Source: Agelaius tricolor (Eukaryota > Chordata > Aves > Passeriformes > Icteridae). From it: 64,000 bases of DNA. The notes under the pieces are model-generated. The model saw only the letters and a list, made by a program, of their open reading frames with translations. It searched no databases and was not told the origin of the DNA. Below, piece by piece: positions 1 through 10,978 of this stretch (the first letter of the stretch is position 1; every line of letters starts with the position of its first letter). Made by a program: the position numbers and the translations under genes. The stretch lies in assembly GCA_023055355.1 (NCBI GenBank), contig JALJCS010000037.1, forward strand, positions 992,001 to 1,056,000. Reading direction: 5' to 3'.

Positions 1-1136
1 TACAGCCCCTGCAGGCACCCATTCAACTTCTATTTCTGTATTTTTTTATTATTTATTTTTTTACTTTTTTTTTTAACCAATTTGAGATGAACAAAGCACT
101 TCAACAAAGGGAAGGAGAAAATGCTGTGATTGTGAAGATGGATTGCTGCCACTTACTTTGTTCATTTTAATTACACAAAGTCATCACTTAGTGGGAAGCC
201 TCAGGATAGGAAAAGGGAGCACAAAGAAGTTACCATATCCTTATTTCACTATGCTTCATTTTAAAGCCTCCCCGACATTCTGGAAACAATACCTGAACTA
301 GCACTCCCACACTTTTAAATCTTTCCATACGTTACTCACCTCCTGTGCCTTCAACCTGGAAAGCCCAAAGTCCTCCTGGTAAAAATCAGAAAAAATCAGA
401 GTGGATCTGCAAGAGCAAACCAGCTCATCCCTCCATAGGAGGCTGGAGAGTTTGTTCAAAAACTTCTCTTAACCAATCCTCTCGTGCCACCTCCTAAACT
501 GGCTCCAGCCTGGACATGAGGCTGGAAATCAAGATCCTTCAGGACAATTAAAGAGGTTAAAGGCAGAACAGTTCCAGCTGGTGCCTGGATAGGGCTAGGA
601 CCCAGGACTTTCTCCTTTTGCCTTTGCTATTAATTCACTTTGCCACCTGGGGCAAATACTATTCCTGTGACTGACTCCCTTAATTCCTCTGAAGTTAATG
701 CTGTGTTACTCAGCCTGGCAGCCCTGCTGGCCAGTGCCAGGTGTGTTGAGGGCACTGCTGAGCCCAAACTGGAGTGCCCAGCAGGTTTTGCTCTTGGCCA
801 GCACAGGCAGGAGTGGAGTGCTCCCCTCCCAGCCACTGCAGCTGCCCCCTGAGGGACCGATTTCACTCTGGCCCTGTGGTTTTGCAGAGGCTGAGGGCAG
901 TCCCTGCCCTCCCTGTCCTGCAGTGACAGCTGAGAAAGGACAGTGTGCCATTTTCTGAGCAGAGACCCAGGAAAACCACTGTCCTGCTGGAGACAGAGGC
1001 CAGACCTTCCCCTGGGCCACTCCTTGGGCCTTTCCTGTTTGCCTGAAGCACTCAGGCTCAGCTCAGAGGATGAGGATGGCTCCTTTCCCCACCAGGGCAT
1101 TTATGCAGAGCAGTTTCTGCTTCTAGGATTGTTTCT
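1..1136. other. Non-coding stretch, no gene seen
   Basis: AT-rich and T-tract sequence for the first 100 bases, becoming more GC-rich after about 650. Overlapping short open frames on both strands between 630 and 1450 have no recognisable domain, and several frames are open over the same bases, which is typical of GC-rich non-coding DNA. Confidence 0.6.
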
Positions 1137-1263
1137 GATGCCAGAATTCCCAAATCCATGGCCTCTCCTTTACCCTGATATGGCTGCAGCACTGTCTGGT
1201 TGTGGGGGCCTGAAGGGGATTCTGCCCCTGCTCCTTTTAACCATCAAAGGCCATCATTCCTCA
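1137..1263 (+). repeat. Dispersed repeat, copy 1 (partner at 3553-3680)
   Basis: About 125 bases align directly with 3553-3680 at close to 88 percent by eye. Shared landmarks are 'attcccaaatccatg', 'cctctcctttaccctgat' and 'ggggattctgcccctgct'. Similarity ends abruptly after 'catcattcc' in both copies. Its family was not recognised. It could be an old interspersed repeat or a local duplication; a genome-wide copy count would separate these. Confidence 0.7.
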
Positions 1264-1408
1264 AATAAATACTCTCACTTGTGTTACCCACATCTGCCCA
1301 AATGTTTGCAACTTCACCATCCTTGCCCAAGCTTGCAGCTCCATCTTTGCCTTCCTAAAAGTCTGGGCTTTCCCCAGAGGTCTGATTTGATTGTAACCTT
1401 GCAGATCC

Positions 1409-1528
1409 TGCTAATTTTCAATAAGGGCTATTTTTTTTCTGTTAATTTTCAATAAGGGCTATTTTTTTTCTCTTAATTTTCAATAAGGGCTATTTTTTTC
1501 CCTGCTAATTTTCAATAAGGGCTATTTG
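1409..1528 (+). repeat. Minisatellite, about 30-33 bp unit, 4 copies
   Basis: Four consecutive units share the core 'taattttcaataagggct' followed by 'attt' and a variable T run. Differences lie mostly in T-run length and the two or three bases joining units, as expected from replication slippage or unequal exchange. Confidence 0.9.
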
Positions 1529-2483
1529 TAAACTCTCTGGTTATTGCTGCAAGTCTGCAAACCTTGCAGCAATAATTGTGTGATTTTGGTTCTCACTGCA
1601 GTATTTCTCTGCCCATTTTATGAGCTGTGCTTAGATAGTCTCTCCTCACACACCAATTGCCACCTTGTTCTGTGTTTGACATGTGTTTTTCCCTGTGCAG
1701 TCTGATCTCCAGTAAGCTTTTCTTGTTTGACTCAAGGGTTTACAGGCATTAACTGGGTGTCCTTCCCCTTCCAGGGCCTGGGGGTTGCATTTCCATTTGC
1801 TCCTTTGCTTCTGGCATCACTGTGAGCTTTCCCACAGCCACTAACTGGTGCTTATATTGTTTATTCCACATTCCTCTTTAATATTTTAGAACATTTTCCT
1901 CACAAGTTTGTTCCCACACTCCCTTATTAACCCCTTTCTTTTGGATTATGTTCAATAGATAACACTCACTTCTGTTGTTGCTATTTGCCTTAAAATATTT
2001 ATGGAATTTCTTACAAGTTTGTTTTTCCTTTCCTCTTCAATTTTGCCTTGACCTTCATAAGTAAATTTTTTAAAATAATTCCACTCATTTTTCCTTCTTT
2101 TTTTTTTTTTTTTTTCATGCACAGGTAGAATTAGATTTGGACAAGAGTCAGATTTTCTATTTCTAAGAGAGCTCTTGTAATTTTTTTTCAAAGAAAATCT
2201 GATTCCTGAAGATATGCCAAAGTTTTGAAACTCCTTACAAAACAACTTCCCTACAGCAAGTTTTTAAACAACCCAAGTGATTTGTTTGGAAAACATTGAA
2301 AGTAAATTGACCTCGGAGGCAAACTGAAACATAAAAATTGTCCCCATCATGAAAGTCAATCCACTTGGTTGTTAAAAATAATACCAAGAATGATAGAGCT
2401 CTAAATTTTAAAATAATGTTGTTAGGAATGAAGGTTGTGGAGAAGAGGTGAATGTGACAGGATCCAGAAAGAAAACACTGCAG
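1529..2483. other. Non-coding AT-rich stretch
   Basis: No gene seen. It holds a poly(T) run at about 2098-2116 and otherwise single-copy-looking AT-rich sequence. Confidence 0.5.
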
Positions 2484-2888
2484 GAAGATGAGAAACAGTG
2501 TGGGCAAACAGGATTGTAAGTAAGTAATAAGTATATTTGCTGTTTCAACAGCAATAATTTTCAAAAGTTGAAAAAAATTACAAGCAAAGTTGATTAGAAA
2601 AAAAAAAAACTGTAGGCAGAGAAAATGCTGATTGCAAATTGGTGATTCTGCAAGAAAAGTTTATTAGAAAGTCAAAACCTAAACACTACAATTTCATGTG
2701 AAATTAGAACAGAGTTTAGCTGGAATCCAAGCCTTGCTCTGTTTCAAAAGAAAAAAGCAATAGAAAAAAAATCTCTCTTCACACACAAGGGTTACATATG
2801 AAAATTCAAGGTGGGAAATGGAAAACTTGCACCCTCTGAAGAATTGGCTGAAATCCATTCTGGTCTGCTGACTTTACCTTCTAATATA
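2484..2888 (+). repeat. Distant inverted repeat, left arm
   Basis: About 405 bases match the reverse complement of 10979-11394. Conserved blocks include 'taataagta', 'ctgtaggcagagaaaatg', 'tggaatccaagccttgctc' and 'gggaaatggaaaacttgc'. Identity is patchy, with several indels, so the copies are old. No coding potential was recognised. It is most likely an unnamed interspersed repeat inserted twice in opposite orientation; an inverted duplication is the alternative. Confidence 0.75.
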
Positions 2889-3029
2889 TTTTCTTTACTT
2901 ACACAACTGCAGCACTGCCTCCACTGTCCAGAGGCATCCCCAGAGGTGTCCCTGCTTTTCACCTGCATGACTCCTCTGAACCTGTGCAGGTCTCAAATGA
3001 TCATTTACTAGAGAGGAGTGGGAAAAAAA

Positions 3030-3090
3030 TGTGAGTTGGACTCAATGATCTCAAAGGTCTTTTCCAGCCTGGTTAATTCTGTAGTTAATT
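3030..3090 (+). mobile_element. CR1 LINE 3' tail fragment
   Basis: The sequence 'gttggactcaatgatctc' followed by 'aaaggtcttttccagcctgg' is the extreme 3' end of avian CR1. Only about 60 bases remain, reflecting the usual severe 5' truncation. The octamer tail is degraded ('ttaattctgtagttaattt'). Confidence 0.85.
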
Positions 3091-3552
3091 TTGTGAAATT
3101 AAGCCCTGGAAAAAGAGGTGGAAATGTGTTTGTGGGCAGGGAGCAGGCCAGCCCCATGAGAACAAGGCTGTCCCCCTCTGACTTGCTGAAAATTCTCCCT
3201 GGCTGACACAGATCAGCTGATCCTGGGCATCTTTACCCAAAAACAACCCCCAGACATGGCAGCTGTACCCGTCTCACACAGCAGATGTGGGAAAAGCTCT
3301 CTTTGTGCCAAGCAACCCCAAAATGATGGAAAGGAGGAGTTAAAGGCCATTTATTCATTGATTCATTCCTTGTGTGGGATGGAGCTTAGACAAGGGTCCA
3401 TATCCCAGCTCTGATGAGGGGAGGCTGAGCCAGCTTGGGCAGCTCTGTGCCTCAGTTTCCCTACCTGAACTCAGGAGAATCCCACTGACCTCCAATGGAA
3501 GACGCTCCTTCCCAGGACTATCCTGTAGTACTTTTAAGATTATGCACAATTA
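3091..3552. other. Non-coding stretch
   Basis: No gene or repeat recognised. Small open frames here have no domain features. Confidence 0.5.
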
Positions 3553-3680
3553 TGATGCCAGGATTCCCAAATCCATGACCTCTCCTTTACCCTGATATGG
3601 TTGCAGCAAACTGTTTGGTTTTGGGGGACTGAAGGGGATTCTGCCCCTGCTCATTTTAACCATGAAAGGCATCATTCCTT
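3553..3680 (+). repeat. Dispersed repeat, copy 2 (partner at 1137-1263)
   Basis: Same orientation as the copy 2.4 kb upstream and similar from 'gatgccagga' to 'catcattcc'. Differences are scattered substitutions plus single-base indels, so the duplication or insertion is not recent. Confidence 0.7.
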
Positions 3681-4699
3681 GGCTTCTCCTTGGCTTGGCT
3701 TTTCCCTCCTATTCCTTAGAGCTGGCAGCAGCATTTTGTGTTGTTTCTCATCACTCAGAGCTATTATTAACACTCTTCTGGAGACATGAAATGTGTCTAC
3801 ACACACCTCTGGTAATTAGACTAAAAATCCTACTAGTGCTGATGCAGCTCTTGCAGAATATATTAGGAGCAAAGCCAGCGCCGAAAAGTTTTTTGGAACT
3901 CGACAACCACACGTGAGATCAGAATTAGAAGATTCTTTTTGCTGCACAGAAGGTGAGCAGGGAAAGGTGGGAGTGAGGAGCACTGTGTGAGGACTCAGCC
4001 TGGCTCCCTGTGTGGCTGTGGCACTCACAGGTGCCCAGTCCAGCCCAGCCAGCCTGGCTCTGGCACAGCTGAGCTGCTCTGCAGGACCACGGGCACGTCC
4101 TTGCTGTGAGCAGCCTGCTGGCACACCTACAGCTGCCTCTGCTGGGAAATAAAGTCTGAAAAGAGCCACATCCCCCTCCACAGCTCCCAAACCCATGTGT
4201 GAGCCATCCTGGCAGGTTAACTTTGCTTTCCCACCTCTCAAATTCAGGGGCAGATGGCCAAGCCTTGGACATTTGTGGAGGGGAGACTCAGAGCTGGCTC
4301 TGCACCTCTGTGTTGTGTGTGGCACATCCCTCTTGCCTCTCCCAGGTGTCTCAGACGTGGCTGTTGTTAGAGCTGTTGGGCCTGTGGGGTCAGGGTGGCA
4401 TTCAGACAGTGGGGCTGAGCTGCTGGGAGGGACAGCCCATGTCCCTGGCTCACATCCTTGTCCTGCATCCTACCCCCATGCAGGTCTGGGGGTTGGAGGA
4501 GAGGAGCAGGTGTGTAGGGAGAAATATTTAGGGAGGAAAGGATGGAAAGTGGCTGTGGTGATCCCCCTTTTGCTGTGGCCACCCATCAGAGCATCGTGGG
4601 GTGTTGGAACCCAGGAAATTCCTCTGGCTGCCCTGGAGGGCTGGAGCCCCTGCCAGGGGGCTCAGAGACCTTGGCACAGAGCCCAAGACCCCTGTGCCT
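3681..4699. other. Non-coding, GC-richer stretch
   Basis: Open frames of 110-182 codons exist on both strands between 3816 and 4743, but they overlap in several frames and show no recognisable domain. No gene called. Confidence 0.5.
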
Positions 4700-5200
4700 T
4701 TGATTGTGACCCATGGAAAAAACAATTACCAACCTTTATATGAAGAATTACAAGTCAAAAGAGTTTAGGTAGAATAATAGTTAGTTTGTCACGGGGAGAA
4801 AAATAGATTTTTTTGGGGTTTTTGGTATGGGGGTTCAGGGGGCAAGATGGAGGGATCTGGGTGTGTCCAGCCTTTCTCCTTCTTCTTCTTGGCCTCCATC
4901 TTCTGCTGTGATGTTGGCACTTACAGATTGGTTTAAGGTAGAAGCTCAGTGTCTAACAGAGGTGATAGGTATTGGGAAGTTATGGTAAATATTGTACACG
5001 TGGTTTTTAGTATAAAAAGATAACAACATTGCCCCAGGGGCAGGCAGAGTGCCTGGACTGTCCTGCTGAGCAGACCTCAGCTGGACAAGAGAAAGAATTT
5101 TATAGATAAGGAAACAATAAACAACCTTGAGACTGAGAAATGAAGAGCCCTGACTCCTTCTTTCACTGCTGGGCTGGGAAAAGAGACTTTTAACACATCC
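4700..5200 (+). mobile_element. LTR-like element (family B), approximate ends
   Basis: This block has the layout of an avian endogenous retrovirus LTR read on the plus strand. A U3-like part with 'ttgtcacggggagaaaaata' and a T/G run comes first, then a TATA-like 'tataaaaa' at 5011-5018, then a poly(A) signal 'aataaa' at 5116-5121, then a short U5-like stretch. I recall similar LTR sequence from songbird genomes but cannot name the family. No target-site duplication was found, so ends are uncertain (the left edge could be 4705 or 4787). No retroviral coding sequence is next to it, so it would be a solo LTR. Confidence 0.55.
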
Positions 5201-6102
5201 TGGGGTCCCTGTGGGCAGCGAGAGTCCCGAGAGTGGGGGTGCCAGTGAGTGCTGCTTTGGGGATCTCGGAATGCTCCCCCTTGCCCCAGCCCCTCTGTGA
5301 CATGTACCGAGCAGCCAGGCCCTGGCAGGATCCTGGGGAGGGAGGTTGTGTGGAGGAAAATGACCTCTCTGAGAGAAGAGCAGCACTTCATTGCTTTTCA
5401 ATCCTTCTGCTGACGCCAGTTCACAGCCTGCAGCGGAGTCCAGAATACGCCTAAAAATAACCCAACACCTGGGCCCTGTGCTGCTGCTGCAGAGAGCAGG
5501 CAGGTGTGCAGCCAGTGCTGCTGCTGGGAGTGCTCTGAGCACAGGGCAGCAGGCAGAGGGGCAGCCCCAGCCCTCTGCTCCTGGCACCGACTGCAAACAG
5601 GCCAGGATCTCCTCCAGAGCCCCTTCCCTGCTGCTCCAGCCAGCACGTCGTCATCCTGCTGAGGAATGTCACACAGAGAAGAGGAAGGTCACCCTGTTCC
5701 TGGGAGGATGGTGTTTTTCTCAGTGGCAGGGCATTTCTGGTGTTTTCTGGGTGCATGTTCTGCGTGAGCAGTGTCCCATGAAGAGCTGCACAGTCAGACT
5801 CCATGCTGGCAGGATGGGATACACCTCTAGCCCCCAGCTCAGGGGAGGGACATGGGCTCTGATTGATACCTCAGACAAGGCACTCCCAAATTTGAGGTTG
5901 TGATGCTCAGTGGTTTCTCTCATGCTCTGTCATGTCATGGCTCAGGGGCAGGAATCTGGTTGGAAACCACCTTTAGTGACAACATCAGCATTAGCAAGGT
6001 GATTGTGGGGCTGAGTGACAGGGAAAGGGGGATCAGGGAGACTTCCTTATACCAAAAAACTTCTTCATGGCAAGAGCAGTGAGCATAATGTTCTCCAAAA
6101 AT
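5201..6102. other. Non-coding, GC-rich stretch
   Basis: The longest open frame in the window (216 codons, minus strand, 4946-5596) overlaps this stretch. It runs through the LTR-like block and has no family features. Several other frames are open over the same bases. No gene called. Confidence 0.5.
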
Positions 6103-6230
6103 GGGAGAAAGGGAGAAGGGGAGAAGGAGGAAAGAAGAGAAAGGAAGAAATGGAGAAAGAGAGAAGGGGAGAGGAGGGGGAGGATAGAAAAGGAGAAGTG
6201 GAGAAAGAGGGAAGGGGAGAAAGGGAGATC
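6103..6230 (+). repeat. Polypurine low-complexity tract
   Basis: About 128 bases are almost wholly G and A on the plus strand, built from degenerate 'gggagaa' and 'ggagaaag' steps with a few T interruptions. Such tracts can form triplex (H-DNA) structures. Translation gives only Lys/Glu/Arg/Gly-rich or Leu/Ser/Pro-rich strings. Confidence 0.85.
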
Positions 6231-7178
6231 TGTCCAAAGTCAATAGGAATTTTTTTCCACCTCCAGTGGATCACTATGTACACCAAAGCAAACAAATGGT
6301 GCCCACAAGATTTATACTGAGGAAATCAATTTCTTGGAAGTCAAGATTGAACTTAAACAATGATGTAGCAGGTTGATCAGCTACACAGACACTACCAGAC
6401 TGAGAGTCTGTTTGAGGCTATATTTTTGCAAATACTTGTGGAATCAGATTTCTAAGACCTCTGAGATATCATTTGCTAAAGCACCCATGTGAAAGGGAAT
6501 AAAATATTTTGTTTCAAAAGATCAGAGAATAATGGGGAGAAGAGAAATGCAAACGTTGTCTGATCTGCTACTGCAATTCTGATAAAAAATTCAGTGCTGG
6601 GTGATTCAGGAGAAGGTTTAACATACCTGCTCATCAACTCAGATCTAACACATCTAATTGTGCATTTCTTCCCATGGGAGGTCATTTTTGCCTAACCCTG
6701 TCTGATAATTAGATTATGTTGTACAGATTTAGTCATTATCAATTTCAACCTGCATAATGTTTGGCTGGACACAGCTCTCAATGAGGTTGCAAACTCTTTG
6801 ATTCCCCCTAAATTATTCATTTCAGTAATATCCTGTGACAATAAATTCCACAGGTTCAGTTCATCCCATACATGGAAGGTTTTCCCATGCTGCCTGCACA
6901 TATCTATACCTTGTCACCCTCATTTCTTTCTGCTCTGTGAAATCCTGCCAGGTTTTTGGGGCTGGATTTCTCCAAAGGTGAGTGTTTTTATAGGTTAAGA
7001 TGATCATCTTCACAATACCACCCACGATTAGGGGCTTCTCTTTTAGAGGAAGCACCCCAAGAGAAGACTGCAGGGAGCTTGTTCTCTGTATACACTGAAT
7101 AGTAAATGTGTTGTTCATCGCAGCTGGGAAGTGAGTGAGAAAACAAAGAGAGATGGAGAAACTCAAATACAAGGAGAA
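6231..7178. other. Non-coding stretch before the minisatellite
   Basis: No gene or known repeat recognised. Confidence 0.5.
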
Positions 7179-8048
7179 TGTGATGTCACTGTGGAATCCA
7201 GTGATGGATGTCACTGTGGAATCCAGTGATAGATGTCACTGTGGAATCCAGTGATGGATGCCACTGTGGAATCCAGTGATGAATGTCACTGTGGGATGCA
7301 GTGATGGATGTCACTGTGGAATCCAGTGAGGGATGTCACTGTGGAATCCAGTGATGGATGTCACTGTGGAATCCAGTGATGGATGTCACTGTGGGATGCA
7401 GTGATGGATGTCACTGTGGGATCCAGTGATGGATGTCACTGTGGGATGCAGTGATGGATGCCACTGTGGAATCCAGTGATGAATGTCACTGTGGGATCCA
7501 GTGAGGGATGTCACTGTGGGATCCAGTGATGGATGTCACTGTGGGATCCAGTGATGGATGTCACTGTGGGATCCAGTGATGGATGCCACTGTGGAATCCA
7601 GTGATGAATGTCACTGTGGAATCCAGTGATGAATGTCACTGTGGAATCCAGTGATGGATGTCACTGTGGGATGCAGTGATGGATGTCACTGTGGAATCCA
7701 GTGATGGATGTCACTGTGGGATGCAGTGATGGATGTCACTGTGGGATGCAGTGATGGATGTCACTGTGGAATCAGTGATGGATGTCACTGTGGGATGCAG
7801 TGATGGATGTCACTGTGGAATCAGTGATGGATGTCACTGTGGAATCCAGTGATGGATGCCACTGTGGGATGCAGTGATGGATGTCACTGTGGGATGCAGT
7901 GATGGATGTCACTGTGGAATCAGTGATGGATGTCACTGTGGAATCCAGTGATGGATGCCACTGTGGGATGCAGTGATGGATGTCACTGTGGGATCCAGTG
8001 ATGGATGTCACTGTGGGATGCAGTGATGGATGTCACTGTGGGATCCAG
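7179..8048 (+). repeat. Large 25-bp minisatellite, about 35 units
   Basis: Head-to-tail units have the form 'gatggatgtcactgtgg' then 'aatccagt', 'gatccagt' or 'gatgcagt'. Most are 25 bp. Some are 24 bp because one C is missing ('ggaatcagtg' near 7769, 7818 and 7917). Other variants are 'gatgcc' for 'gatgtc', 'gatgaatg' and 'gagggatg'. At the distal end a four-unit block (25+25+25+24 = 99 bp) repeats, so 7818-7916 resembles 7917-8015. Because 99 is divisible by 3, a minus-strand frame stays open at 7772-8011, but this is a by-product of the repeat. Edges are a truncated unit on the left and 'ggatccagcttcgagg' on the right. Confidence 0.97.
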
Positions 8049-9170
8049 CTTCGAGGATGGAGCTCATCTGCTCAGGTCCATTGAGAGCCCTGTCAGTCAC
8101 ACCAGGGGTGACAAAGCAATGTTTAACCTAATTTCAGCCAATATGCAGCAATGTTTGTAATAACCAGCTGTCAGAGGGACAGAGGAACAGGAAAACAGAC
8201 AGGAGGGAGACACAGGACCAAGCTGATGGTGAGCTCTGGGTTAAATCACCCTCCCTGAGCTGCCTGCCCTCCCATGGGCACAGAAATGCATGAGAACATC
8301 CCAAGTCAGGAATTCCAGCCCCTGTCACCAGTTAGGTGCCACCCAGCCACACCTCAGAGCAAAGATGGGAGCAGCAGATGGTGCAGCCCTGTGGCCCTGG
8401 GCAGGAATGGTGCCACAAAGCATGGGAAAGGCTGAGGAGCTGTGGAAAATCCACGAAGGGAATGGCACAAGGAGCACCAGCAGCTGCCTCTGACAGGAGC
8501 TGTTCCTTCAGCTGTGCTCAGGGTGGCTCCCTCTCCTGCACACCCCTGACCTGACCCCTCCCAGGAGCACTGTTTGCCTCCCTCAGTCACTTCCCAGCCC
8601 AGTGCTTTGGGCTCAAATGCTTCATCTGTGCTCGAGTTTTCCCCCACCTTCCCTGGCAAGCACCTCTGGATCTCAGCCATTCCAGAGCATCCTCCATCCT
8701 CTCTGCTCTCCAGAGCCCTCTCTGAGCTCCAGCACTGCAGATCCAGCTGACATCCCTGCTGCCTCTGCACTTCCAGGGTGAACCCAGCCTCTGCTTCCTT
8801 CCACACTCTGGAACAGGCAGTGGCTGCTTTCCCCATCAGCTGCCTCCCTGCTACACACTTTCCTCTTCTCTTCATTTCCTCCTCCCCTCAGGATATTGCT
8901 GCTGGATGAAGTTTCCCATTAAAGCAGCCACTCTTGTAGAAAGGTGGGCTGACATGATTAATGCCATTCAGTGAGGAAGGCAGAAGTGCAGCCAGGGAAC
9001 AAGGAGACAGGCACATTCCCAGCAGCCACTCATTAGCATTTGCCCCAAAGTGGCAGCAGGACACAGGATGGACACAATTTTTCCAGCTCTGTCTTGTGCT
9101 GGATGCAAACTTTTTAGGGCCAAGAAGGAAGAGAAGCCTTCTTCTGTCTGTTTAATTTTCCATTTAATCT
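8049..9170. other. Non-coding stretch
   Basis: A 173-codon minus-strand open frame (8354-8875) and overlapping plus frames have no recognisable features. No gene called. Confidence 0.5.
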
Positions 9171-9668
9171 GTACCCTGTGTGACTGTGTTCACAGGGGTT
9201 CTTGGATTGGGGAAGAGACGAGGATCTGACTCCATGTTTCAGAAGGCTGATTTAGTATTTTATGATATATATTACATATATATATATGTAATATTAATAT
9301 TGTATGTATATGTATATGTAATATATGTATATTACATATACATATATATGTATTATTTTATTATATATATTACATTAAAACTATACTAAAAGAATAGAAG
9401 AAAGGATTTCATCAGAAGGCTAGCAAAGAATAGAATAGGAAAAGAATGATAACAAAGGTTTGTGGCTCAGACCGAGAGTCTGAGCCAGCTGACTGTGATT
9501 GGCCATTAATTAGAAACAACCACATGAGACCAATCCCAGATGCACCTGTTGCATTCCACAGCAGCAGATAACCATTGGTTACATTTTGTTCCTGAGGCCT
9601 CTCAGCTTCTCAGGAGGAAAAAATCCTAAGGAAAGGATTTTCCATAAAAGATGTCTGTGACAGTACCC
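9171..9668 (-). mobile_element. Solo LTR (family A), copy 1, with 6-bp TSD
   Basis: The LTR spans 9177-9662 on the minus strand (plus-strand ends 'tgtgtgactgtg...gtctgtgaca') and is flanked by the direct repeat 'gtaccc' at 9171-9176 and 9663-9668. A 6-bp duplication points to an ERVK-like (beta-type) integrase. It is longer than its relatives (486 versus 360-410 bp) because the AT-rich part near the poly(A) signal has grown into a TA/GTA-rich tract at about 9262-9372. A nine-base inverted repeat, 'ggctcagac' and 'gtctgagcc', lies at 9464-9486. No internal retroviral sequence remains next to it, so it is a solo LTR. Confidence 0.92.
9262..9372. repeat. AT-rich microsatellite inside LTR copy 1
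   Basis: Interspersed TA, GTATAT and ACATAT steps occupy about 110 bases. The other family-A copies have only a short 'gatatatattatattaaaac'-type segment here, so the expansion is specific to this copy. Confidence 0.85.
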
Positions 9669-10978
9669 AAACAGTGCTGCCTTGTGCCCAGGTACAAAGG
9701 GAGAATTGATCCTCCATGCCTGTCCTGGTGGCACTGTGGAATCCACAACTCAAGCTTCAGATTGGGCTCAGGGGAGGTCAGATTTATTTCTGGTCTTTTT
9801 AGGTTTTAGCAGCTTTATGTTTTCTCTCTCTTCACCCTGTTCCCTCTTCCCCTCTGCCATTTGCAGCGTGCCCTCTGTGAGCAGCTCTGCTGCCAGGTCC
9901 ATTCCCTGAGATTTTCCTCACTAACCTGGAAAGCCCCAGGAGAGGCCCATCCCCTTTTCCTGGCTCCAAAGTGCCATCAGTTGGGAGGAAGGGCTTGGAT
10001 GGCAGCCCCCAGCTAACACTCAGCTGAGTGAAGCTCTCCTTGCAGTCAAGGGAGAAGAAAAAAAATTTCTCTCCACGTTATAAAAAGCAGGAGTTTGGCT
10101 TGTGTGAGCTGGAGGAGTCTGTTTCCCCCAGCTGACAGCCAGAGGAGGTTATGGTGATTGACTTTTGGCCTTCCCAAACTTCCCCCACCACCTGCACACT
10201 GTGATCGACATCCTACACCTTCCCATAATAGTTTGCTCTAAGCACCCTGAATATTTAAATGAGCAAATCAATGAATAAGTAACTAAAAAAAGGGAATCTA
10301 GTTTTTAAATTGGATTTATTTCCTTCAGCTTCCAGCCATTGATTCTCCTTATGCCTTTTGCAGACTGAAGAACATTTCAGCACCCAGGATCTTCTCCCTG
10401 TGCAAGTGCCTGTAAAGAACTCCAACAGCTTCCAAGTCACCCTTCCTTCCCCAGTTGCTGTTTTTAAAATACTTCACAAATAATTCATGAAAAAGGTATA
10501 AAAAGAGCATTTCTGCTCTCTGTGTAAAACCTCAGAAATACTCTTGTTGATGTTTTTTGTTTGTTTATTTGTTTTTCCAGGTTACCCAATGCCCATAAGA
10601 GCTGCAGTTCTCCAGTTTCAGATGTGTAAATGCTGTTAATCTCAAATGAAATTAGCACCATAAAGAGCCAGGGGCCTGGGAATTGCTTCAACAAAAGTCA
10701 ATCCATTATGTTCATCCACACTTTTATCAATCAAAGCCTCAGTCTCAAAGAATAAAACTAATTCTCTTTGAAAAGATATTTTTCTACAGAATCATGTTGA
10801 CAACACTGGTTTCTCATTCTAGCCTTTGATTCTTTATCAATTAGCATCAGATTATGTGGCCCCATTATTTGATCTGACTGATAACATGTTACCTATTACA
10901 CAGCTACAACCTTCTGGCCTTTTTGAAAAATAATGTTATTATATAAAGTTCACACAATTACCTATCATGCTGTGAGGT
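9669..10978. other. Non-coding stretch
   Basis: No gene or recognised repeat. It is AT-rich towards the right end. Confidence 0.5.

Noticed and set aside
4946..5596. 216-codon minus-strand open frame, the longest in the window
   Set aside because: It crosses the LTR-like block, competes with open frames on both strands, and shows no domain, signal peptide or recognisable family. Long chance frames are expected in GC-rich non-coding DNA.
6015..6320. Lys/Glu/Arg-rich open frame
   Set aside because: Direct translation of the polypurine tract.
7772..8011. Open frame across the minisatellite on the minus strand
   Set aside because: It stays open only because the 99-bp higher-order unit is a multiple of three. 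No start context or family.
7179..8048. CRISPR array
   Set aside because: Units are contiguous with no unique spacers, and the surrounding sequence is vertebrate.
8354..8875. 173-codon minus-strand frame as a gene
   Set aside because: No domain, and plus-strand frames overlap. Composition looks like GC-rich background.
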